A DNA stretch of 64,000 nucleotides from Marispirochaeta sp. (GTDB lineage: Bacteria; Spirochaetota; Spirochaetia; JC444; Marispirochaetaceae), in NCBI RefSeq assembly GCF_963668165.1, contig NZ_OY764212.1:620001-684000 (forward strand). The letters run 5' to 3'. Positions 50,632 to 58,883 of this stretch are shown piece after piece. Below the pieces are notes generated by a model. The model searched no databases, was not told the DNA's origin, and saw only the letters and a program-made list of their open reading frames with translations. Position 1 is the stretch's first letter; each line of letters opens with the position of its first letter. Made by a program: the position numbers and the translations under genes.

Positions 50632-53037
50632 ATGAAAACTACCGATGAGCAAAGAATAACAGCGATAAAATCCGAATTACAGCAACTCGAATCTCGAAAA
50701 CAAGTCTTGCTTTCAGAGTTAAGAGAATTAACGTCACAGGATACAGAAGCAGAAATCTACGCAACATTCCTTGGAGAGAAAGCGTTCGACAAAGAACCCG
50801 AGACCCCGGAAGAAAAGATACAGCTATTTGTGATACTTTTCCGCTGTAGAAGCGACGTGTTTCCACGTTATTGGGAAAATAAAAAATCCGGAAAAAAGGG
50901 ATACAGTCCGGTCTGTTCAAACGAGTGGAAAAACGAGGTCTGCTTTAAGCCTAAGATAAAGTGTAGTGCCTGTTCCAATCAGTCATTCGTTCCCTTCGAT
51001 GCAGCCTCTGTAAGAGAACACCTTATGGGTAAGATGGCTATGGGTTCATACGCAATTGATGAACAGGACAAATGCATTTTCTTAGCCGCTGATTTCGATA
51101 GATCTACTTGGAAAGAGGATATTCACGCATACAAAAGCGCCGCAGACGAGATGAATATACATGTGGCAACAGAGTTTTCAAAATCGGGGAACGGGGCACA
51201 TGCCTGGATATTCTTCAAAGAACGGGTACCGGCAAAAAAAGCAAGGCGTCTCGGTGAGATTATTCTCAGCAGAGCGATGGAGTCTCAAAACACATTGAAT
51301 CTTGACAGTTACGACCGATTCTTTCCAAACCAGGACCTGCTTCCCTCCGGTGGATTTGGCAATCTAATCGCATTGCCATTACAAAAGCAATACCGTAACA
51401 ACGGCCTTTGTGTATTTCTTGATAGAGATTTCAACATCATCTCAAATCAATGGGAATACCTGTCACAACTCCGCTGCCTTACAGAAAACGAGCTTGATAC
51501 AATACTGTACAAGGCCAATGCTCAGGAATATCGGCTGGATTCAGTGGATGAAATGACAGCAGCCGAATCGGTTCTAAGAAATACAAACTACAAAACCGAA
51601 GATACCTACACAGGTACAGTTTCTCTTACCATCAAAGGACAAATAGCAATTCCACTTGAGGAGATTCCTGTAAAAACCGTACTGCAGCTTAAAAAACTAG
51701 CTACTATTGCAAACCCTAAATATTTCGAAGCCCAGAGAATGCGCTTTTCAACATGGAATATCCCAAAATACATTTTTTGTGGAGATAACGATTCCAAGAA
51801 CCTGTATCTTCCGCGAGGCCTAATGCCGCATATACAAGAAGCCTTAAAAGCATACGGATTTGAAGTTGTAGAAGAAGACCGTCGGAACAGCAACGATAAA
51901 ATCGACATTGGGTTTTCCGGTACATTATTTGAATATCAAAAAAGCGCCGCCTTGTCCTTACAGGAAAAAGACAATGCGGTTCTGGTTGCTCCTACAGGCA
52001 CAGGAAAAACCATTATGGCTCTTTTTATGATCAGCCTGAGAAAATCCAGAACCTTGATACTGGTTCACCGAAGCACCCTGATTGAACAGTGGATTAGCTC
52101 TTTATGCGAGTTTATTCCGGAAATCAAGAAGAAGGATATCGGAGTTTTAGGCAGTGGTCGTAAGAAACTGAAAGGTACAATCGACATAGCCATGCTGCAG
52201 TCAATCGCAAACATAGAAAATTTGGAAGAGAAAACAAAGGGATATGATTTTCTTATCATCGACGAATGTCACCGAGTCCCAACCGTCACATTCGAACCTG
52301 TCCTCAAAACAATCAACGCCCGATACGTGCTTGGCTTAACAGCTACTCCTCAGCGAAAAGACCGTTTTGAATCAATTATCTTTATGCAGTGTGGACCTAT
52401 TGCACACACTGTTGAGGATGTAAATCTGAAAAGCCAGAAACGGAAAGTATTTTTCCGAAGCACCAAGTTGCCGGATATCGGAACTGTATCGTCCATCCAA
52501 GAATTATGGGAGTACATAACCGAATCGGATGAAAGGAATGAGGATATACTATCCGATATAGTGCACCTGCTTTCTGAGGGAAAATCTCCTCTGGTAATCT
52601 CCGATAGAACGGAACATCTGGACATGCTCAGCAATTCACTAAAGGGAAAAACTGATACTTCCATTTTTACCCTCAAGGGAACTATGGGAAAAAAGAATAG
52701 GAACGAAGCCATCGCTGCTGTAAGAGAATATGTAGAGAATAATAAACAGTTTTGCCTTTTTTCCACAGGCTCTCTTATCGGTGAAGGTTTTGATCTGCCG
52801 GAATTAGACACCATGCTCATCACTATGCCGATATCATTCAAGGGAAGATTAACGCAGTATGTCGGCAGACTCCATCGGCAAAACAGTCCGGACAAAAAGG
52901 AGATAGTGGTGTACGATTATGTGGATACCTGTTCCGGGATGACAATTTCAATGTTTAAGAAACGCATCTCCGCCTATAAAAAGCTTGGATATTTACCGGT
53001 GTATGATCCCGGGGATAAGATCGCAAAATGGTTATAG
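50632..53037 (+). CDS. Primase-polymerase / SF2 helicase fusion (TOTE conflict-system type)
   Basis: 801 aa, intact. A coiled-coil N-terminus (5-40) is followed by a possible zinc knuckle (Cys about 95, 104, 111, 114). An archaeo-eukaryotic primase-like domain follows (about 130-260): FLAADFDRS with the D-x-D metal motif, SGNGAHAWIFF with the catalytic His, and FGNLIALPLQ. Then a superfamily 2 helicase: Walker A APTGTGKTI (about 453), DECH box IDECHRVP (about 544), LTATPQRKDR, and motif VI GRLTQYVGRLHRQ (about 743). No nuclease domain is seen. Proteins of this plan are classed among TOTE-type conflict systems, so defence against phage or plasmids is likely but unproven. ATG at 50632; it begins 50 nt after the nucleotidyltransferase gene. 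Confidence 0.85.
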   Translation: MKTTDEQRITAIKSELQQLESRKQVLLSELRELTSQDTEAEIYATFLGEKAFDKEPETPEEKIQLFVILFRCRSDVFPRYWENKKSGKKGYSPVCSNEWKNEVCFKPKIKCSACSNQSFVPFDAASVREHLMGKMAMGSYAIDEQDKCIFLAADFDRSTWKEDIHAYKSAADEMNIHVATEFSKSGNGAHAWIFFKERVPAKKARRLGEIILSRAMESQNTLNLDSYDRFFPNQDLLPSGGFGNLIALPLQKQYRNNGLCVFLDRDFNIISNQWEYLSQLRCLTENELDTILYKANAQEYRLDSVDEMTAAESVLRNTNYKTEDTYTGTVSLTIKGQIAIPLEEIPVKTVLQLKKLATIANPKYFEAQRMRFSTWNIPKYIFCGDNDSKNLYLPRGLMPHIQEALKAYGFEVVEEDRRNSNDKIDIGFSGTLFEYQKSAALSLQEKDNAVLVAPTGTGKTIMALFMISLRKSRTLILVHRSTLIEQWISSLCEFIPEIKKKDIGVLGSGRKKLKGTIDIAMLQSIANIENLEEKTKGYDFLIIDECHRVPTVTFEPVLKTINARYVLGLTATPQRKDRFESIIFMQCGPIAHTVEDVNLKSQKRKVFFRSTKLPDIGTVSSIQELWEYITESDERNEDILSDIVHLLSEGKSPLVISDRTEHLDMLSNSLKGKTDTSIFTLKGTMGKKNRNEAIAAVREYVENNKQFCLFSTGSLIGEGFDLPELDTMLITMPISFKGRLTQYVGRLHRQNSPDKKEIVVYDYVDTCSGMTISMFKKRISAYKKLGYLPVYDPGDKIAKWL

Positions 53038-53075
53038 TTTGATAGATATGTATTAAGACCTCCATTCTTTATCCT

Positions 53076-53123
53076 TGTGACAAATTGTTGCCATATTTCT
53101 ATAATTGATTACAATTAGTCACA
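53076..53123. promoter_or_regulatory. AbiEi-type promoter with flanking inverted repeats
   Basis: TGTGACAAATTG (53076-53087) and CAATTAGTCACA (53112-53123) are inverted repeats matching at 11 of 12 positions. Between them lies a promoter: GTGACA (53077-53082), 17-nt spacer, TATAAT (53100-53105). An inner pair TAATTG/CAATTA is also present. AbiEi antitoxins are known to autorepress by binding two inverted repeats over their promoter. The right arm touches the start codon. Confidence 0.65.
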
Positions 53124-53639
53124 TGGACACTCAAAACGATATTATCTATCGACTACTCGAACAACGCAAAATAGTAAGAACTGAAGAACTATCAAGAGTA
53201 GGCGTTCATCGTCAAACCATTCGTAGACTGGGAAACGCAAAAAATAGTAAGACAGGGCGTTGTTTGCCTACTAAGCGCCCTTTCCTATCATGGAATAGGT
53301 ACGCAAAATCCATCTGAAGTATGGATGGCGATTCCAAGAAAAACACGTCCCCCTAAAATCGATAATTCGCCAGTAAAAATTGTGAAGTTCTCCGGAGAAG
53401 GATATCGAACTGGTATAGAAAAACATATTATTGAGAATAATGAGATAAAAATCTATAACATCCCAAAAACTATCGCCGATTGCTTTAAGTACCGAAATAA
53501 ACTGGGAATAGATATCGCCATTGAAGCACTCAAGGATGTTATGCTTAATAAACGGACCACAGTTGATGAGCTACTAAAATATTCTGAAATATGTAGAGTC
53601 CGTCAAATAATAACCCCTTATATGGAAAGCCTCGTATGA
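53123..53639 (+). pseudogene. abiEi: AbiEi antitoxin, internally deleted and frameshifted
   Basis: The first part reads MDTQNDIIYRLLEQRKIV, RTEELSRVGVHRQTIRRL: the AbiEi N-terminal winged helix. After RRLGNAK the frame is lost, and in another frame CLLSALSYHGIGTQNPSEVW, MAIPRKTRPPKID and the usual C-terminal domain follow to 53639. The segment that normally links them (about 30-40 residues with GRGVY-like motif) is missing, and a short repeat GCAAAA..TAGTAAGA occurs at both sides, suggesting deletion by recombination between them. No functional antitoxin is expected. Confidence 0.75.
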
Positions 53640-53992
53640 GTAATCCAAGTGACTATTCAGCATCTGTTTTAGCAAGACTGCTCAACCACAGTCGTTCTCA
53701 TAAAGAAAACTACCAATCGGTGCTTATTCGTTATGTGATAGAAAGATTCCTCTATAGGCTCGGCCAATCAGAATACAAGGACAGCTTTCTGCTAAAAGGA
53801 GCTCAGCTTCTAACCATTACTTTTGAAACCCTACAGTCTGTTTTGGTGGGGAATTGTGATTACCCTAACGGGCTCACTGATGGGGAATTGATGTTACCCT
53901 CGACAATCTGGTCGAGAATAACAAGCCCGGCGTCGGATGTTTATACGTCCGCGTCGTTGGTGACGACCATTTCTCTTCTTCCGAAGCCTTGA
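53636..53992 (+). pseudogene. abiEii: AbiEii toxin, truncated
   Basis: The first 65 residues fit the AbiEii/AbiGii N-terminus (SVLARLLNHSRSHKENYQ, YVIERFLYRLGQSEYKDSFLLKGAQLL), the last motif being the nucleotidyltransferase helix before the catalytic Asp pair. After TITFET (about 53832) similarity ends and the frame runs through unrelated DNA to 53992. The catalytic D-x-D and C-terminal domain are gone. It overlaps the abiEi stop by 4 nt, as in intact modules. Confidence 0.75.
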
Positions 53993-54167
53993 AAAAGTCA
54001 ATTGATCGGCTGTACACTCTGTATTCATAAAGGGCTCCTTTTTCATTTTATTTGTGAGAAATACGGGCTAAAGATTACACGGTTATTTGCGTGCCAAAGG
54101 GAAAGGAATGGCCGGATCATTGCGGGTGTGTATATTTAAGCAGATCTGTTTCCGTGCAACGGTTTTA
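53833..54167. other. Gap with a gene-end remnant
   Basis: No complete gene seen. On the plus strand about 53886-54029 an open stretch reads GIDVTLDNLVENNKPG, VGCLYVRVVGDDHF, SSSEALKKSIDRLYTLYS and a stop; it has no start and higher GC than its surroundings, so it looks like the tail of a lost gene of unknown family. The rest (54030-54167) shows nothing I can name. Confidence 0.35.
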
Positions 54168-54602
54168 TTAATGGTTCTTAGGGCTTGGTAATTTAATTAT
54201 ATCCTTCCTAAACAAGTAATGACCATTGCCAGTCATCGAATATGTAACTTCAGCTATACTTAATGCTTGGTTGTAAATTGATTCTCCTGCTACAAGATTC
54301 TCACCTAATTCTTCAATTAAATCAGATAATGAGTCTATAAGTATTGGATTGAATACAATTGATTTTTCAGAACCGTTCAAGCAATTATTCATTAGAGCCA
54401 TAGTAGTCTGATGACAAGTTTGTAGAATCAAATGCGCAAGTACTAGCTCTTTATTGTAATCAATATTTAACACGCGACTTATGGCACCGAATGTTGCACT
54501 CATATAGTACATTCTTTGATGCGGATTTAAACTACTATCTCGCATTCCTTCAATTGCAATCTCAAATTCTCTTGATAAATATTTAGTCAAATCTATTTCC
54601 AT
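54168..54602 (-). CDS. Third gene of HigBA-like module, unknown function
   Basis: 144 aa, predicted mostly alpha-helical: MEIDLTKYLSREFEIAIEGM, QRMYYMSATFGAISRVLNI, LVLAHLILQTCHQTTMALMN, IDSLSDLIEELGENLVAG. No signal peptide or known motif. ATG at 54602 is 1 nt after the antitoxin stop, with GAGGGAATGTAAT as the ribosome site, so it is translated from the same mRNA. The longer open frame to 54755 overlaps the antitoxin gene and is rejected. Gene order toxin, extended antitoxin, third protein recalls tripartite toxin-antitoxin-chaperone modules, but this protein does not look SecB-like, since SecB is beta-rich. Confidence 0.7.
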   Translation of the reverse strand: MEIDLTKYLSREFEIAIEGMRDSSLNPHQRMYYMSATFGAISRVLNIDYNKELVLAHLILQTCHQTTMALMNNCLNGSEKSIVFNPILIDSLSDLIEELGENLVAGESIYNQALSIAEVTYSMTGNGHYLFRKDIIKLPSPKNH

Positions 54603-54603
54603 A

Positions 54604-55275
54604 TTACATTCCCTCAGCCGCGACATACTCCTGAGACGGCTTTTTTTGCAGTAGATGAATATCACCACCTTCTGTAACAGAATAGCAGGATGGTAGTTTA
54701 TTGCTTTCAGTCGTTGTTGCTTGAGTGTGCAGCTTACATTGTGAATAATCAGCAAAATCTAAGTATTGAGTTTCTGTATCATCTCTACATTTAACACACC
54801 AGCCTGATTCTGCAACTCCCTCCTCTGCCCGGGGATTTAGATTGTTTAATCTTCTCTCTCTTACTATATGCTCCAACCCAACCTTCAAAGCCGTTTTTAG
54901 AATTTCTTGAATGCTTAGATTAGTTTGAGTTGATATTTCCCTAACTTTTACTTTTTGTGTTTGTGAAGCTTTTATATTGAAATCTGATTCAAAAGTAATA
55001 CCTAAGCTCCCACCAATTGCAGATGCATATCTAACTAAGAAATCATAGTTCGGACGCCGTCCCATGTTTTCAAATCTTGAGATCACGGATTGTTTGGTAT
55101 TCATTTTTTTTGCAACATCTTTCTGCGACAGCTCTCTTTCTGCTCGCATTTCCATAGATTCTAGAATAAGATCGCTAAGAGCATCCCAGTATTCTACTTT
55201 AGTACGATCTTTATCTGTTAATAAATCTTCCATTAAATCAGAGAGAGAGATAAAGGCGATGTCAGTATCGCTCAT
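54604..55275 (-). CDS. higA: HigA-like HTH antitoxin with long C-terminal extension
   Basis: 223 aa. XRE-type HTH about 42-95 (ERELSQKDVAKKMNTKQSVI, SRFENMGRRPNYDFLVRYASAIGG) as in HigA antitoxins. These are normally 95-130 aa; here about 120 extra residues follow, with a helix like a ribbon/XRE linker (NLSIQEILKTALKVGLEHIV) and a Cys/His set (GWCVKCRDD ... SQCKLHTQ) that could bind zinc. Its ATG overlaps the toxin stop by 4 nt. Order toxin before antitoxin is that of higBA. The extension may bind the third gene product or a ligand. Confidence 0.8.
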   Translation of the reverse strand: MSDTDIAFISLSDLMEDLLTDKDRTKVEYWDALSDLILESMEMRAERELSQKDVAKKMNTKQSVISRFENMGRRPNYDFLVRYASAIGGSLGITFESDFNIKASQTQKVKVREISTQTNLSIQEILKTALKVGLEHIVRERRLNNLNPRAEEGVAESGWCVKCRDDTETQYLDFADYSQCKLHTQATTTESNKLPSCYSVTEGGDIHLLQKKPSQEYVAAEGM

Positions 55276-55649
55276 CTAAATAGCTCCTTATATCGTTTAC
55301 GCGCACTCTTGAGGATATTCGAATCTGGATTTGTACGCCCATTTTTGATTTCATGTTCTAGTATATGAATATACCCTTCCCTGTGTGGTACTTTACAGAA
55401 ATATAATCGAACAACACCTCCCGCCTTTTTTTTAGGAATCTTGATTTCCCACAATGGATTTGATAACTGCGCGACAATACCTTGATCGATGAAAGGTTGT
55501 AATGAATCACTTTCTTCCATCTTCTTTAAAACTTTCATTGCAATACTATAAAGGTCAGGTTTCTTTCTCTTGAGCTTTTCAATCCATTTTCTTGTTGATG
55601 CATCTACTGGATCCTCCTCCGGTTTGCCAGGGTAGTATCCAATCTTCAC
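55272..55649 (-). CDS. higB: HigB/RelE-like (Gp49) toxin
   Basis: 125 aa from the preferred GTG at 55649. Core: ASTRKWIEKLKRKKPDLYS, VLKKMEESDSLQPFIDQG, NPLWEIKIPKKKAGGVVRLYF, GYIHILEHEIKNGR, and a C-terminal ARKRYKELFR tail, matching the Gp49/HigB family of mRNA interferases that cut at the ribosome. The open frame extends to 55703, but the promoter (TTGACA...TATATT) is inside that part, so an ATG at 55673 would not be transcribed; GTG at 55658 is another possibility. The fold-defining strands are complete, so it is probably active. Confidence 0.8.
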   Translation of the reverse strand: MKIGYYPGKPEEDPVDASTRKWIEKLKRKKPDLYSIAMKVLKKMEESDSLQPFIDQGIVAQLSNPLWEIKIPKKKAGGVVRLYFCKVPHREGYIHILEHEIKNGRTNPDSNILKSARKRYKELFR

Positions 55650-55662
55650 TGCACACACCAAT

Positions 55663-55690
55663 AATATAGCCATACGGCTATAATTGTCAA
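55663..55690 (-). promoter_or_regulatory. Promoter and palindromic operator of the HigBA-like module
   Basis: Minus strand TTGACA (55685-55690), 16-nt spacer, TATATT (55663-55668). The spacer and -10 hold the inverted repeat TATAGCC-GTAT-GGCTATA (55665-55682), placed where an HTH antitoxin would repress its own operon. Confidence 0.65.
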
Positions 55691-55703
55691 TCGCATTTTT
55701 CAA

Positions 55704-55926
55704 TCTCCCTGTTTATGCCGAATTATAATACCAAAAATAATTTCAAACAAGAAATTAGAATCAATTTGAATAGTTGACCGTTTTGTGTAAGCCCAAAAAT
55801 GCAAGAAAAACCCCCTATACAGCAGTTAAAACATGATAAAGAAAGTTAATCAGCGTATTGATATACTCAGGCTAAAGTGTTACAATAGATAAAGATAGTT
55901 AATTTGAGATAAGCTGCCGAATGGCT
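55704..55926. other. Non-coding right end of island
   Basis: AT-rich with no open frame. It has an imperfect direct repeat, GATAAAGAAAGTTAATCAG at about 55836 and GATAAAGATAGTTAATTTG at about 55889, close to the right attachment site; these could be arm-type recombinase sites. Nothing else recognised. Confidence 0.35.
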
Positions 55927-55973
55927 CTCATAATCCGTGGGTCGTAGGTTCAAGTCCTGCTGGGCCCAGAGAA
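55927..55973 (+). repeat. attR: 47-bp copy of tRNA 3' half
   Basis: 46 of 47 bases equal to 47023-47069. The 5' half of a tRNA is absent before it, so no functional tRNA is made here. It is followed by a degenerate copy of the tRNA terminator (GCACACTC...GGGGGTGC then T6, about 55974-56006). From 56007 to 56126 nothing is recognised. Confidence 0.85.
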
Positions 55974-56126
55974 GCACACTCATCTGCGCGGGGGTGCTTT
56001 TTTATTGTAGGGCACCTCTGAAAACCTGAAATCTGTCATATGTATCGAATACTGCTGCCTGCCGACAATTATCAGCGGGGATAGCAGTCTGAGGCCGTCT
56101 ATTTCCTGTTAATGGAAGACAGATCC

Positions 56127-57170
56127 CTACTTCTTATACAGTGTCAGGATATTTTCAATCGGTGTATTCGGCTGAAGATTATGACATGGCGCAACAATGT
56201 AGCCGCCTTCCGCTCCTAAACTCTCTTCGCATTTCCGGACCTCCTTTCTAACTTGTTCGGGAGTTCCAAAGGGGAGAATCTGCTGGTTTTCTACCGCCCC
56301 ATGAAAAACAACGCGGTCTCCAAAACTTTTCTTGAGCCTCTCCCGCTCCATGCCGGGACAGCGGTATTGAATCGGGTTAAGAATATCGATGCCCAGTTCG
56401 ACAAGCTCATTTATGATTTCGTATGCCGCGCCATCGCTGTGGTAGAATACTTGTTTACCATGCTTGTGAACGAGATCGACAATTATCTTGGCAAACGGTT
56501 GAATACGATCTTTCCATGTTTCGGTGGAGAACATCGCGCGGTCCTGCATTCCCATATCGTCCGAGTAATAGACAAGATCAATTCCAGGAGCCTCTTCAAG
56601 GGCTCTGTCGATATATTCGACCTGCAGCCCGCAAATACGATCTAAAGAAAAATCGACGAGCTCTGGGTACATGTACAGGTCCATGAGCGCCTGTTCCAGG
56701 GACCGCATCGAGCAGTAGATCTCGAAGAGGGATACAAAGGTCAGCATCTGCATCCGCCCGCCGTAATAGCTGCATTGTCGCTGTAATTCTACAAAGTCGA
56801 AATCATTGATGCATGGCCATGGAAAATCTTTAAGTTCCTGTATGCATGTACATGTTCTAAGGGGATGTCGTACAGTTTCGGTATAGACTCCGCCGTTATA
56901 CGGTTTCTCTATCGTACCAACCGACCATTGATTAAAATGGATGCTGTCCGATTCCGAAGCAAAGGCGGTTCTTTTCCAGGGAGCTTCAACCCAGCATATC
57001 TTATCAACTCCCAGCGCATCGTATACCTCAAGATCTGTTGCAGCCTGAAAATAGCCCTTAAGCTGGTCAAGCACTTCGGAAGTATGCCATATATCCCTCG
57101 GTGCTGACCCTACGGATTTCCGTTGAATGGTCCGTAACAAGCGTTCTTTGCTGGGATGGATATTTAACAC
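56127..57170 (-). CDS. URO-D-family (uroporphyrinogen decarboxylase-like) protein
   Basis: 347 aa of the URO-D superfamily, the branch that holds cobalamin-dependent methyltransferases (MtaA/CmuA-like) rather than HemE: typical parts are ELKDFPWPCINDFDFVELQ, YSDDMGMQDRAMFSTETW, KQVFYHSDGAAYEIINELVE, LGIDILNPIQYRCPGM and the C-terminal GGYIVAPCHNLQPNTPIENI (Cys as possible zinc ligand). Such proteins are frequently found in sugar and glycoside clusters with no known role. It starts 4 nt after the MalG-type permease stop, same operon. No corrinoid protein is visible. Confidence 0.85.
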   Translation of the reverse strand: MLNIHPSKERLLRTIQRKSVGSAPRDIWHTSEVLDQLKGYFQAATDLEVYDALGVDKICWVEAPWKRTAFASESDSIHFNQWSVGTIEKPYNGGVYTETVRHPLRTCTCIQELKDFPWPCINDFDFVELQRQCSYYGGRMQMLTFVSLFEIYCSMRSLEQALMDLYMYPELVDFSLDRICGLQVEYIDRALEEAPGIDLVYYSDDMGMQDRAMFSTETWKDRIQPFAKIIVDLVHKHGKQVFYHSDGAAYEIINELVELGIDILNPIQYRCPGMERERLKKSFGDRVVFHGAVENQQILPFGTPEQVRKEVRKCEESLGAEGGYIVAPCHNLQPNTPIENILTLYKK

Positions 57171-57174
57171 TTTA

Positions 57175-58005
57175 TTAACCTTTGATAGCCCCGGCGGCCA
57201 TGCCAGCTATGATCCTCTTGTTGAACAGAATGAATACGATCAGCATTGGGATCGTGATAATGACGACGTCTGCGAACAGCAAGTGCCAGGAAGAAAAATA
57301 CTTGCTCATGAAATTGTAGAGGGTAAGCTGAACCGTCGCATTATCCGCGCCGGGAAAAAAGTACAAAGGATTAACAAAATCGTTGAATATATTGACCGAC
57401 GCAAGAATAATAACCGTCGCAGTAGTCGGCTTCAGCAGCGGGAATATAACCTGAAAAAAAAGACGTAGATCGCTGGCGCCATCGACAATAGCGGCTTCGT
57501 CTATCTCCTGCGGGATAGTCGCCATAAAGCCCTTATACAAAAGGGTGGAGAACGACATGGTGAGCGCCGCCTCGATCATAACCATGCTCAGCATGGTCTT
57601 AAAGATTCCAAGCCGCATGAGCAGCCATATAGTCGGAACAATGGCCGGGGGGAGAATAAGTCCTGTCAGGATCATGAAGTTGATTATGGGGGTCGCCTTA
57701 TCGTTCCGGCGTTGAGAGACGAAACCGGCCATCGAACAGACAATAACCAGTACCGTAATGGAAAGAGCGGTTAATATGATACTGTTTTTGAATGCGGTAA
57801 GCACAATGCCTTTGTCGGCGGCCAGCACATGACGGATATTATCAAAGAGTAAGAGTTTTTCCGGGTTTGAAATATTCATCAAGGAAGCCTCTTGCTGGTT
57901 TTTAGAGGCATTAATCAGTACGAAATAAAACGGAACGCCGAAGATTACTGCAGCTAAGAATAAGCCTGTGATTTCGGACAGAAGCCGCCTGTTTTTTGAG
58001 ATCAT
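57175..58005 (-). CDS. Sugar ABC transporter permease (MalG type)
   Basis: 276 aa, six helices, CUT1 type. EAA loop DEAAIVDGASDLRLFFQVIFP about residue 165; N-terminal helix LSEITGLFLAAVIFGVPFYF. Overlaps the MalF-type gene by 4 nt. Partner of the next protein in importing an oligosaccharide, probably rhamnose-containing in view of the rhamnosidase end. No ATPase gene nearby, so a shared ATPase is likely. Confidence 0.92.
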   Translation of the reverse strand: MISKNRRLLSEITGLFLAAVIFGVPFYFVLINASKNQQEASLMNISNPEKLLLFDNIRHVLAADKGIVLTAFKNSIILTALSITVLVIVCSMAGFVSQRRNDKATPIINFMILTGLILPPAIVPTIWLLMRLGIFKTMLSMVMIEAALTMSFSTLLYKGFMATIPQEIDEAAIVDGASDLRLFFQVIFPLLKPTTATVIILASVNIFNDFVNPLYFFPGADNATVQLTLYNFMSKYFSSWHLLFADVVIITIPMLIVFILFNKRIIAGMAAGAIKG

Positions 58006-58868
58006 AAGTCTACCTCGCGCGAGTTCAGATATTTATAGACAGGAAACGAGATGACAGAGACCAGAATAAATAGATTGACATTGCCTGCGGTTGATAGGCC
58101 AAAAAAACCACTGCTGTATTGTTTGTAAATAATGGATGATAGTAAGTCGGTGGTGAATCCCGGACCACCTTTAGTCATGCTCCAGACTAAATCAAAAGTG
58201 CGTAAACCACCGATCAGTGCGAGAATAATCACCGAATTGATTGCAGGTCTGCTAAGCGGAAGAGTTATGTGAAAAAATTTAGCCATATTGCCGCCACCGT
58301 CGATCTGCAAAGCCTCATAATACTGCTCGGGAATTGACATAATACCCGCAATCAGAATCACCGTAGCTACTCCGACGCCCTTCCATACATCGACTGCAAT
58401 TACAGATAATAATGCAATTTGAATATTACCAAGCCAGTCCGGTCCTGGGATGCCGATAATTGACAAGAAGGTATTAATTACTCCTTTGGTCGGATGCATG
58501 AGGCTACTGAAGGTGATACCGACGGCAATGGTACTTATGAGATGTGGAAAAAAGACGACAGCTCGAAGAAAGTTTCTGGTCCGGATTGAAGAGGTAAGAT
58601 ACACCGCTAATCCCATGCCTATTATAACCTTGAGTGAACAGGTTAAAAAAGCATAGATGAATGTATTCTTAAATCCTATACTCAAGGAGTCTTCAGCAAA
58701 AAACATTTTATAGTTTTCCAGGCCGATAAAAGTCCAATCAGTAAGTGTCCATCGCGTCAGGCTGAAGAAAAATGAACTGAACGCCGGTATAAGAAAAAAT
58801 AGGAAAAAAATGAAAGCTGCGGGAAACAGGAACAAATAACTGTAATGGGCTTTTTTTTGTAGACTCAT
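58002..58868 (-). CDS. Sugar ABC transporter permease (MalF type)
   Basis: 288 aa, six helices. EAA loop YEALQIDGGGNMAKFFHITLP near residue 183; first helix FLFPAAFIFFLFFLIPAFSS. CUT1 importer subunit. Its start follows a 75-nt gap with a hairpin after the binding-protein gene. Confidence 0.92.
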   Translation of the reverse strand: MSLQKKAHYSYLFLFPAAFIFFLFFLIPAFSSFFFSLTRWTLTDWTFIGLENYKMFFAEDSLSIGFKNTFIYAFLTCSLKVIIGMGLAVYLTSSIRTRNFLRAVVFFPHLISTIAVGITFSSLMHPTKGVINTFLSIIGIPGPDWLGNIQIALLSVIAVDVWKGVGVATVILIAGIMSIPEQYYEALQIDGGGNMAKFFHITLPLSRPAINSVIILALIGGLRTFDLVWSMTKGGPGFTTDLLSSIIYKQYSSGFFGLSTAGNVNLFILVSVISFPVYKYLNSREVDL

Positions 58869-58883
58869 TTAAACCGTCCAGAC

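Larger units (their letters stand above)
47023..55973. mobile_element. Decaying genomic island integrated at tRNA (CAU)
   Basis: About 8.95 kb between two 47-bp direct repeats of the tRNA 3' end. Contents: integrase remnant next to the tRNA, an interrupted and a deleted toxin-antitoxin-like pair, an IS3 element, an intact primase-helicase gene, a broken AbiEi/AbiEii pair and a HigBA-like trio. It is AT-richer than both flanks and has short, weak start sites, as expected of transferred DNA. No working integrase remains, so it is likely immobile on its own. Confidence 0.8.

Noticed and set aside
55920..55973. Second tRNA gene
   Set aside because: Only the 3' half is present; no acceptor 5' strand or D arm precedes it, so it is an attachment-site copy.
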